Source of the DNA: Sanderia malayensis
Lineage: Eukaryota > Cnidaria > Scyphozoa > Semaeostomeae > Pelagiidae
Assembly (NCBI GenBank): GCA_013076295.1
Contig: RQOL01000729.1
Location: 558,001-622,000 of the forward strand
Length of the DNA: 64,000 nt
Direction: 5' to 3'
Below are positions 33,101 through 45,819 of this stretch, piece after piece. The notes below the pieces were generated by a model. It did not search any database. It had not been told where the DNA came from and saw only the letters and a program-made list of their open reading frames with translations. Made by a program: the position numbers and the translations under genes. Within the stretch, counting starts at the first letter, position 1. Each line of letters starts with the position of its first letter.

Positions 33101-36100
33101 GTATTGATTCTGTATGAAATATTGACTGCTATAAAAACTACTGCTATACTGGTTTTCTAAATCTCTGTAGAACTGACCACTTTACTAGAACTGCCATCGT
33201 CTGCTATTTGAACTATCTGCAGAAAACAAACCAAAGAAATAAGTAACAATCTTAACAGGAGTCCATTGATAGAGTAGATAATATACGTGATTATATAATA
33301 GATATGTATCTTGACGTGTATACCTCTTTAGGGGTGAATGGTTCAAAGAAACAGTCAAGAAGCCGCATCAAGCTGAATGTAAGATTGCTGTCCATTGTAG
33401 GTACGTATTCCTTCGTATTCTTACGAACAAATCTGATTGAATCCTACCAAAAATAAATAGAACATTGATTGCAAACAATGACATTAATAATGAGAAAACA
33501 AGAGTAGACACGAGAAAATACGAAAATCCACATGAAAATAAGAGGGCAAAGAAGGTGGGTTGGTGTACAAGAAGACATGAAGATGCATAAAAAGACATGA
33601 CAGCATGGCATAGATGTATAAGGAGATATAACGATATATGATAAGTTAAGAGAATGGACAAGCAGATAGGAGAACGGGAAAGAAGATATAAAGATGTATA
33701 AAAGATATAACAGGATGGCATGACAGGGTATGAAGATGTATAAGAGAATGTACAATGGGATATGAAAGTAAAATTCATTATTATAACCTCAAGAAAGCCA
33801 TCAAATAACGACGTCAATTTCTCTTTATGATCGAATATGCAATCTGGCAATTTATTCATCCAACAGTTAACAAAAGGCCACAATCCCAAGATGCTTGGCT
33901 CCAAGTAGACCATACCACATCTACTGACTGTGGCTGGTGAAGCAACGGCCAAATCTTGAACTTCAAACATCATGGTCATTGCCTGACAGAGAAAGCGAAA
34001 AAGGCAATAAGAAGCATGCACAATAATAATACTCATTGCAGTTAAGTACGGAAAGATAATAAGACAATAAGGTTCTCAGCTATCTGGTTACTTGCTTAGT
34101 CTAGCTATGATATACAATAAAAACCCGCATATAAGAACCTGGAAATTTTCCTTTCAGCCTATTGTTCCAAGACAATAGGCTATTGTTTTGTCTATTGTTT
34201 TGAGCAGCAAAATCACCCTAAAGGTTCTTAATCCAATGGTTCTTATATGCGGGTTTTTACTGTACCACACACTTACATCAGTCAGTTTAATGATCTCTCC
34301 ACTTGTCAAGCAGAGCTTCTTATTATCGTCGAGCACAGTGTTCATATTCTCGATCCAAACAGCATCAACTGGTCCATCAAACACGTACCATTTCTTATCA
34401 GGCGTTGTGCTCGAAGCTCCCATCCGCACGAGAGATGACAAGATACCATCAGTCCTAAGCACGATAAACAAAATACAGTCTGGTGTACAAAGCCTCTGTT
34501 CAAAGCTTTAACTTTAGGATGGCTGGTGTACAAAGCTACTATTCAAAGCTTTAACTTTAGGACAGCTGAGACACGACCAAAACTTAGCTTTAACTTTAGG
34601 ATGGTGAAAGCTGAGGCACGATCAAAACGTAAACATCACAGGACATTGTGTAAAAATGGGAGGAAGATGAGCAACCACTCACCATTCGTGTGTGAGCAGA
34701 TCAAACTCTCCGTACAGCTGTCCCATTGTAATTGACTTTGGGTTGAGAACAACGGTCAGGACCTCTTCAAACAAAGTGCCACCTGGAGATTGCTGTCCCT
34801 TTAATGACGTCATAGCCATCTTCAACACTTCGTAGCACTACATATAAAGACAAACGTCTATAGAATTCGCATAATTAATCAGAGAGGTCAGCTCTTCAAA
34901 ATATATCACAGCAATGATATTTATCGATGGTTAAAAGGCATATTTGGGAATGTGGTGGGAGATATGAGGGGTTGCAATAGCTATATACCTTTGTTTTTCC
35001 TGAGCCAGTTGGCCCAACCAACATGAGACCGTGACGTACAACTGTTGTTTCATATAGCTGTATGCATTTAATGACAAATCCTACAAAAACAAAAAGGATC
35101 AGTTATCAATAACCATGGCACTCAACGATGCAGATGCACTTATGTGCAGCAAAAGAGATCTATGCAAGTTGATCAATATGCAGCTGTAATAATAATGCTT
35201 TCAGACATTTCCACATACCATCAACATCTTCAAGGTTTGACTTCTTTGCCGATTTCCTGATGGACTGCTCAAGAGCACCATAGTCGATTGGTTCTTCTCT
35301 ACAAATTCACAAAACATCGATCAACTCGTGCGAGACAATCATCATTCGTGCAAAATAGGTTGGCAGCGGTTAAAATTATCAGGTTGATAATCAGTGACGA
35401 AATCTTACTTGATTTTCGGAAATAAATCCGACACGATTCCATTGAAAAGTTTCAAATCATCAGACAGGAATTTAGGCACATTCACATCTCGGATAGCTCG
35501 TAAGCAAATAAGTTCCTGAAAACAAAAACAAACACAGTTTGAACATTTAGCTTTCTTGCATCACTAAAGACCCAAGATATGCCTGGGAGCCTTGCAAATT
35601 CAAACTTTCAGAAGACTTGTGGTCCAAGAATGAAACAAATTGTAGCCAGAGAACAAAAGCAAACAAACAGGTAAAGTCAGATTACCTCATCGGTATTTGG
35701 ATTTTCTCTTTTTAGATTTCCAGCTGCAGAGATCACAGTCTTGACAGCTCGCATACCAAAATCGTAATGGTCCTAAAAGATAAAAAACAGCAATGAACAA
35801 ACAACTTCATATAATCTGATAGGACAATTAACAGTAGCATTCAAAGTGGCAAACACGACTCCTTTAGTGTCTTGCAAAGTAAATGTATCACATCTAATGA
35901 ATCAGTTATTGTCTTAATAACTCTCCCCCTACACAGTCCGTCCCCATCCTTCATACACCCACCCCACACACAAACAAATGACTTTATGATTAGACCATTC
36001 ACAGATACAATTCACAATGCCTTACCTGGGAGCTGAGTTGTTCTGAGGACAACTTGAAAGTCGTCGTGATCTTCTTGGCCAGAACCTTGGCCTCAGAGAA

Positions 36101-39100
36101 GCCAAATGAATAAAGACTAATTTCAGCAATCATGGCGTAGTCGGGCACCATCATAGCAACTGGTCGAAACAATGCCTGACATGAAAAAGAAGATGGAGCA
36201 TCAGATATCACGGAGTATATCCTTTAAGATCATTAGCTAAAATCGATCGTGATGTAGTGTATAACTCTGTGATGAACCGCCACCTTTAAGTTATCAGGTA
36301 GCTCAGTTCTGCCTGCATAGCCTGGGTTCATGGTGATAAACACAGCACAGGAGTGTCTCAAAGCCAACTCCACACCTTCGAACAAGAATCTATCAAGCTA
36401 AAACAAAACAAAACATTGACATTAATTATGATAATTATGATAATTATGATCTCTTTCAGTATATAAGAATGTATTGAAATGTCTTTATCGGTAATAGGGC
36501 CGCATATAGGGATAGTAATGGGGCCCCATAGCATGGCAGGCAAAGTGAGTTCATAAGGATATGATACAAAGCTTCACGTTATCACAATATGTAATAGCGT
36601 GAAACTCCGAGTCACAACCAATATAGCGTTCTTTATGGGTCATTCTAATATATATGTAGACAATTTCTTTTCACATCCGAATCTAACTATCCTGGCATAG
36701 TGGTGCATTTAGCAATGACATTTCTCCATAAGAAATGCGCTCGTTAAATAGTTGTCCAAAGTTCGACTAAAGCAAACATTGTCCATCATATAGTGTCGGT
36801 GAAAGAGCAGAGCATTACCTTGGCAATCTGTGCCTGTTGGATGGTTGTAATCTGCTGGGCGACAACAGACAGTACTTCAATGTCGATGCGGTTAAATTCA
36901 TCAAAACAAGCCCAGGCGCCAGAGCTAGAAGACAGAATGTTTAAACAAGATTACCTCAAACATACTGAAGCAGTCAAACAATGATGATTGGCTGATCGCA
37001 TGCCCGAACAATGCAAGAATGCAATGCATGCATGACAATACACAATGACAACACATACATACATGAATACTATATCTGCAAGAATAATACACCATGCAAT
37101 AATCGGTAAAAGGCACAAGCAACAATTAGTGCAGCTATCATGTATACGGATTGCCACGCAAATGGCCACAAAAGCTTACGCATGGCACATACAAGTCGAT
37201 TATACCAAGCATAGATAAAGTAGCGTGTTTTATACCTTGCTAATCCTTTGAAGAACTTTCCCATGGCCATATAATCAAGCTGATCTGAGCAGTTGAATAC
37301 AACACATTGGATTGCCATAGCTTTCGCCAAATCCTGCACACAACATCACAACACTTTATCAATCACTATCATACATTGACACACCCCAGCTGTAATTATC
37401 TACAAATCAATCTCACAACTGATCGAAGCATGATATCAAAGGACCTGGCATCAAGCATTCGTGCTAGATGCACCGGGTACCATTTAAGATCATCAGTGAT
37501 ATACAAAAGGCGTGCAATGTGAAACGTTCTGATACCTTCGTCGTCTCGGTTTTGCCAGTTCCAGCAGGGCCAGCGGGTGCTCCACCGAAATGCAGATGCA
37601 AAGCACCAGTCAGGGTTAGATAACACCTATCAGTCAAAGGTGTGATAACCAGTCGACCACTGTTGCCAAGATACTCGTACCCATATTCAAATGCTGCATT
37701 CACTGCCTTGACTACCAAATCATCTTCCCAGTAATACCTGGGGAAATATTCAGATAAAAAAAGTCAAACACAAGTGACAAAGAAAGTGGGAAGTTACAGA
37801 ATATTTTCAGTCGCATATATTATCATACGTTATCATCTATTATCATATATCGGCATGCATTATCATAAGTCAAAATCTGTTACTACGTGGATTAATAAAA
37901 CTGTAGTTCACAGGCAATTAAATGCAATTTTTATGTTGCAATACCTTAGCTGACTTATCCACTCAAAATCGTTGACGCCTTTAACATTTTCTTTCAGCAA
38001 CTTGGCCACAACGTCACAAGCATGGACCTGAAGTAGAAGACAACATTATCAAAAGGACGGTTTGGCCACAGAGTGGGAAGTATATCACACTATTGGCATT
38101 AGTATGTGATTAAGATACCTCTATGACTATGTGATTAACATACCTCTATGACAATTAATGCACTGAGGATCAGCCTCGCAATGTTAGACAGCTTTCCGCG
38201 AACCAGAGCTACCAGATCACTAAGCTATAAAATGAAGAATAGATATCAAACATAAGGAGAATTCGGAATGAGATCAACCTCTTTTAAGAGTGACCCATTG
38301 AAAGAAATGAACCTTTGGAGCGAGTGAGCTTTTCGAAAACGTGAACCTTTTGAAAGAGCGAGCCTTTGGAAAGGAATATTCTAAGACCTTTGACAGTCGA
38401 ACAAAGAACCATTGGATATGGAACCAATAATAGATAGATAGATAGATAGAGTGCCCATCAAACATTGCTTCTGCATACTGTTAAACGGTATTGTTGATGA
38501 CAACATCGTTTGAGTGGCATACCTGTTCTTGAAGATGTTCATATAACTCTGGTAGGTTATCTTCTTCAAGTGCTTCAGACACTTCCGATGTCCAATACGT
38601 TTGACAACCAGCAATGACAATCTGGCCAGGCCATCGTAGAACCCAATCTTTTCGATCCATCTGCATTATATTAAAACACGATAATCTTCAGAACAACCAT
38701 ACATATAATCTCGCGAATCATGGCTTTAAAAAGACACAACTTACTTGACGCTTTGTGAAATAGGACGTCACAATATACTCAACAATCTATGCGAAGGCTC
38801 TTCAAGACTGAGACTTTAATAAGTAATATAAATTCCCTACCTCTGAATAAGCTTGCAGTGCGTCGAAGAGAATTTCTTTCAAACTCTTCCTCATCATGTT
38901 CTCGACTTCAAGTAGCCAATCTTCCACATTCCCAGTCGGATACAGCTGGTCCACAAACTGCACCATTTCTCCTTCCGCTGAGAACATGTTGGAGATGCGA
39001 AGGTCGTCTTCAAATTTAAGCTGACGAGACAAGAGATTAATGATGTCAGACATTTGAACACTTATTATAGTCCTCTTGGAGAAACACATGCATTACGTGA

Positions 39101-42100
39101 GGCCCCGGTCAGATAAACTAAAGATTCATGTAGGGAAAAGGTTCAATGTCGCTGGTAGAAACAACTACGACCATTGATAACGTCATTGAAGCAATAATAT
39201 AACAGAAAACGGTAGAACTCTTTGCTTGATCTCTTCACGTACCTTGGCAATGTTTTCGAAGCATTTTCGAAGATGTGGCTGCACAGCAGTGGGGTCTTTC
39301 GTCTGTGACAGAATCTCCAATAGCTCATCGTCAGATAAGAAGTAGAACCGTGGAAATGCGGTTCTTTTCGTCTCCAAATATTCACTGAGACCCTTTTGTA
39401 CCTTTCGAGAGAAACAGAGAGACAATTCAAATACAATAAGAATTAGATAGCTGTGTTAAGCAGAAATTAGTACAATGGTAATAGCATTCAACTTGTCTGT
39501 GATAATAATTGATCGAGTGATTAAACGATTGATCACATGAGTGATCGAGTGATTAAATGATTGATCACATGAGTGATCGAGTGATTAAATGATTGATCAC
39601 ATGAGTGATCGAGTGATTAAATGATTGATCACATGAGTGATCGAGTGATTAAATAATTGATCACATGAGTGATCGAGTGATTAAATGATTGATCACATGA
39701 GTGATCGAATGATTAAATAATTGGTTTTATGATTCCTTGTTTACCTGTTCAAGAAGTTTGTTGCACTCTCGAAGGTTCTCGAGTAATTTCTGGTCAGGAC
39801 AAAATGAAATAACCTGGGGATTATTTCTTGCATTATTCATTAGCTTTCTCCAAATCCTCTCCATCGTTTGGTATCGTTTGCTTTCAACGGGAAGCTGTCT
39901 ATTGATATCCTCAGAGCTAAAAATATCAAAGAACATGAACTCATATACCCTGAGCCCAGCGTATTTGAAAATTGAGATCAAGTAAACAAGAGAATGCCAT
40001 GAAGAGAGAAGCATCTATCAAAACGTCACGAAACACCCTTGTTTGTGACATGATAAACTTCTATTCTTATCATGACAATCACTGAACAGACAAACAAAAA
40101 CATTTCCAGGATAAACAGGTTGCTTCACCAAGAAGGATTTGACATCGATCACAAAATATTGAGCTGCCATAATAGATGAATGCACAAAGAATTCTACAAT
40201 CATTGTCATGAGCTCGAGCTTATCATCTTACCTGAATATAGGTTCGAGATATAGCCATGATCTTTGGCAAGCCAGCCATTCGTCCATGACATCCTGTGTC
40301 ATGACAAGCTTGCCTTCCCAATTCGAGATTCGGTCTTCAAATGCTTTCTTGTACGGTGAGAATGACATACTTTGAGTCATAACAATATGATCATCGAGTA
40401 ATTGAGACACGTCTTCCCCTATCTTCATGATATACGTGCCTGTCTCTTTGTACGCCATTATATCGAGGAGAACTGGTTGCCATTCTTGTTCCATCTTATC
40501 CAAGGCCTGGAAATCGAATGAAGATCAAATTAGAACTATCATCATGCACCTTTTTGAACTAAACAAAACCTGGAAAACCTGTTGTAAAGATCATAGGGGA
40601 CAAATATCCTGGGACACTTGCACAAGCTTTGTACGCATGTGTTCACCCCCCCTCCTCCCCAAACAATGTCTCTAGAGACAGCCCTATACAATATCAACGA
40701 AATTCTTTTTGCACGATGATCGCAGGGGTCTGATTGAGAGAACAACATTGTTTGGGGGGATTGAATTAAGTCCTTACGGGTTGATAGCCTTTTTCCCGCA
40801 TTTTTACAAGTGTTCCACGCACTTTTGTACATTATATCAGAATTACTTTATAAAATTCTGATTTCAAAATGAAAGTACATATCTTTAAGGACTTTTCAGA
40901 AACTAAGAGATGAATATCAACATTATAATTATTACCTGCTCAATTGAGTATTCCTTCCCTGCGACTTCTCCAATCTTAGCAATTACATCAATGTGATTTT
41001 GCAGTTTCATATCGAGGCATTTTGAAAAGGTAAGCGTTGATTTCGGGTAAATTTTGAAACCAAGCTCATCAGAAAGCTACAATACAAAGCAATGAAGCAT
41101 TTGAAACAACAATAACTGGTTTGTTTGCATAACGGCTCCAATGATACATAACTAGGTTGAATAATATTCTAAAGAAGAGACATTTAGTATAGTTCCACTG
41201 GTACCTGGTCCCAATGTCTCTGGCGCATTCCTGGGTTTCTCAATGCTTGAATAAGAGGAATGAATGGCTTGAAATCTTCGATCCAGCCTTTTATCTCCAC
41301 TGCAACATCCAAGCATTGCTGGATATCTTGAAAATGCCTGCAACAACAGACCAAACTCGATACAAGCAAAATACATCATAAATGCGAACGATAGGGGTCC
41401 CAAAGAACTCTTTTAGTATCTATTCAAAATATTCATAATTTACCCATCGCATAGCCCTAACCTTTATCTGACTCCCTCCTTATATTATTCAGCAACATTA
41501 CATACAGTAGATACAAAATCAATTTATTTCACAGATTTATTTACCTGGCAGACTTGTGCATGGTTTTATATGAATCGTTGACATTCTTTTCAACCTGCTC
41601 TGCATCAATAGCGTTGATTGGATCATTCATCCAACTGTCATGCCATTTCAACCAATCAGAAGTCGTCAGCCAGAGGTTCTTGAATGGCTCGAAATCTTTT
41701 ATCAGTTTCGTCAATTTATCATACTGCATGCAAGAAACGAAATATAAACGCAAATAAAATCTTCAATTTCTGATATTTCACATGGATTTGAATAAAGAAG
41801 GATAGAATAGATTAAATAGAAACATACATTGGTAATTGGCATTCCAAATAATCTCTCTCTGCTGTTATAAAGAATAGCTGATTGTTGACATTCTTTCAAT
41901 TGCTTTACGAGCCTTCTTACTTCATTCGCGGTTTCGTGTGCTCTGGAATGATAAACGCGAATGGTAAAAAATGTGTTTAATTATTGTGGCTATCGGCTCT
42001 TATTCGACACCATACACAACACAATAAAATTCCCCGTCCTGAATTATATATAAACGCCCTCGGCGATTAAACCAGTAAACCATTCAAATGTTGTAAAAAA

Positions 42101-45100
42101 TTAGATAAGGAAAAAAGAAAAAAATCATGGCCAGTGTGGGTCTCGAACCCACGACCTTAGCGTTATTAGCACCACGCTCTACCGACTGAGCTAACCGGCC
42201 AGTTGCGAGATTAGGGCACATTCCGCATTACATTCCTATTCGCTTCTTTTGACACATGAAAATAGCACACATTTTATGATATAAAAAAACTTATAGCTTA
42301 CTTGTTGATGTCCGTGTGTGCAGAGAACCCAGCCACAATCATATTGATTCCATCCAATCTATCTTGGAAGTTATTCTGTTCTGTCAACAGAACTTTGTGG
42401 AATCTTTCTTCGTCATCTTCCAATTGTTCAGCTGTCTTTTCCATTTGCAGTTCGATCTTATGCGGCCAACTGGCACACGTCCACCTTAAATGCAAAACAA
42501 TATCTTTTCAGAACAACCTCAAAGCAACAAAACTTCACAGTAGCCCATCCACACCTCATATAATCTACAAATCATAGAAATTCCTCTGGAAATAATATTG
42601 GTAAACTCATGAAAGAAACTGAAACTAACTTGGAGTTGAAGTCATCTTGAGATATGCTGTAGTAGAACTCTTCAAGTAGCTCGTAGTCAATCATTGCTTT
42701 GTTGATAAGCTCTTGCTTCTCTGTTAACAAACCAGGCACAGTTTTCATGTATTCTCGTTGCTCCGACAGTTCCTCGATGGAATTCGGCTTCTCGTACAGG
42801 CGTCGTGCAATTGTGCGGAATTCATCACAAACCTGCAACATGTGAAAAAACGATGAAAAACGAAAATGTATGTAAAGTGCAGTAATTCAGGACTTTACCA
42901 CACTTCTCGTGGCTCTAAGTCCAGACACATTGAGACAATCTCAAGTAGCTACATTTCAGACCGCATAGAATAATTAGAATTTAAACTTCGAACCCCACCT
43001 CGTCAGCTTGCTTTCGAAGCTTCTTAGCCAGAAATTCCAGTACTGAATTAGCCAGTGATCGTTTCTTTTTAGCCAATGCCTGCCTGACTCCATCACACGT
43101 GATCCAGAACGGACCAATCACAATGTTAGGTGGAATGCTACTTTCAATTACCTCTTTTTCGTTCAAATGATCTTGAATGAGCTGTTTCACCTGAGCTGGA
43201 GTATGCTCTTCTTTATCGTACTCTCTGAGGAACGAAAGAAAATGGGTTTAAAACTAGCTACCTGTACATATACCAACACACAGTTAACACAAGCCATGTA
43301 CAAGCCTATACACGGTGGCTGGGAGAAGTAACTGTATTGTACTGATACTTACTCCAAGTATTTCTTAATATCCATGTTGTATAGTTCAAGATATTTCTCA
43401 TACTCCTTTGCATAGGCTAACAGAGGAATGATGGCTTTTCTGATCGCTTTCCTGATATGGTTTCTCATATGAACAACCTCTTTTTCATTTTCCCCAACAG
43501 TTTCAAGAAGAGGCGTGCCACTCCAGAAAAGCTTCTCCATGACACGTTTCTCCAACTGTGGCACGTTCTTTGTCGCAATGATGCCCTTGTCAAAATAGCC
43601 AATGATACTCGGTTCAAATGACTCAGGGTTGGTACTGTATGTTACGGTGCTACTGTCCATGACAAGGTCCAAGTGAAACAGTGGATTCTTCTTAGGCCTG
43701 TCAAAAGATACAAAAGCTAAAAATTGACCAAACAACAACAATCAGATAACTAACAATGCTGTAAGCTTTACACCTTCAAGCAAGACCGCGATACAACAAA
43801 ATCCCTGAGCTATACTTACAAGTAAGGACTTTTAAGTACGCCTCCTTTCCACTTCATTTTGTCATCGACTTTCATGACAGCGTGGCAAGCATCCATAATC
43901 ATTTGAGTGTATGCTTTCAGGGAAAACTGCACCAAATATCTCAGAGAGTCCTTGCAAAACATAGGATAAATGATCATGTCAGCCATAAATACAAGATTAG
44001 GAGAGAAGAGATGTTTCTGAATCAGGAAGAGGAAGGTGCAAAGTAGCAGACATCATTGTATTCCATACCTGCATCATAAATCTTATTGATTCCATGAGCT
44101 TGGAAATCTTTGCCATCTTGTAAACCTCCCAGTTCGTCTCTTCCAAATTGAACCAGCCTTTTCCAATGTCACGAAGGCTGCTGATGACGGAGGCTCTGAG
44201 CGTCGTCAGCCAACTGTCTTTCAAAAACATTTGTACCTACAAAAAGATAAACGCATCCCATATTCAGTTACGCTTGGACATTTACAGTAAACAGTCGCGT
44301 ATGAAAACCAGTGAATTAACAACTCTCCAGGCTGAAACCCCTACTCAAAACAATGGGAGAGACAATAGACTATTATATTTAAACAATAGGCTGGATGTAG
44401 AATTGATACCAGTTTAAAGGCAAGATATAATTATTAGTAAGAATGGCTTCTGACCTGGGAGCTTGCCTGTCCTTGTGCTTGCTCAAACTCTTCCAATCTC
44501 ATGCTCTTGCTGATCGGTGCTTGAAAGAGTGACATTGCAGCAACTTTGTTGCACTCGGTGCGAACTTTAATCAACCCAGTGATCACCTCTGTCAGCGTTA
44601 GTAAAGACTGGAACGAAAACTCGCGGAATTTTTCATCGTAAACGTAAGACGGAACATCGGGGCAAAGACCTGCAAATATGACAAGAATACCTCAGCAAAA
44701 ACATTCATTAACATAATTATCAATACCTTGAGAGAATGCTGAAAGTTATTGACAAAAACGTAATTGATATAGGGATCACATAGTCCAGATATCTTAAGGA
44801 CTTAGCATATAAATTATGAAGCAGCATTGTGAAAAGAAGAGAGAAAGCGAGCACGATTATACCTGTCTCTGGGACAGGATCTTCTTCAATGACTTGAGGT
44901 TGAATGTAGGCGAATTTCTCTGGCTTCGATGTGATGATTTTGTCGAATGTTATCTTGTTCATTGTTCGCATGAAATCCAATTGAACTTGCTTGGATAACG
45001 AGCCAATACAATCAGTGAGCCTGAAAGAAAAATCGAGACATCTTGAATAAATAATAAATAAGAAATAAACCAGAAAAGAAAGGGACAAATTCTTAATGCA

Positions 45101-45778
45101 CCAAGAAGCAGTAACAATCAAGAAGTAGGTCATTCCTTGACTCAATGGGTCATTCCTTGATTCATTGGGTCATTCCTTGACCTGATGGGTTATTCCTTGG
45201 CTCAGTGGGTCATTCCTTGGCTCAGTGGGTCATTCCTTGACTCAATGGGTCATTCCTTGACTAAGTGGGTCATTCCTTGACCTGATGGGTCATTCCTTGG
45301 CTCAGTGGGTCATTCCTTGACTCAATGGGTCATTCCTTGACTCTGCAGGTAATTCCTTGACTCAGTGGGTCATTCCTTGGCTATCTTGAGAAGCCTTACC
45401 ATTACCATCAAAAGCATTAAATCATTACCTGGAATCGCTCTTCAATGACTTGACTCCTTTGGCCCACTTTGTTATTCTCTCCAGCATTTCAGGTGCAATA
45501 TTAGGCACACCATCAGTCGGCATGCAGTCAATGTACAAATGATACCGTAACAGGATCTCTGTCTTTTGTCGTAGCTCATACGCTGCATGCACTCGCTGTG
45601 AGAATGTCACTGGGTCTTCTGCACAGAACATCAGCCTTATCCTTGGAATCCAAAAGTTCACAGGTTTGCCTCTGACTTCGATTTTGATCTTATTTGACGC
45701 ATCCTGACCTCTTGGCATTGTGTGAACCTGTAAACAGCAATGGTTTGGTTGTATGATTCAAGCATTTAAGTAGTTGCA

Positions 45779-45819
<41 letters not shown>

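Noticed and set aside
45127..45386. Regular repeats considered as a CRISPR array
   Set aside because: Units are contiguous with no spacers and the genome is eukaryotic.
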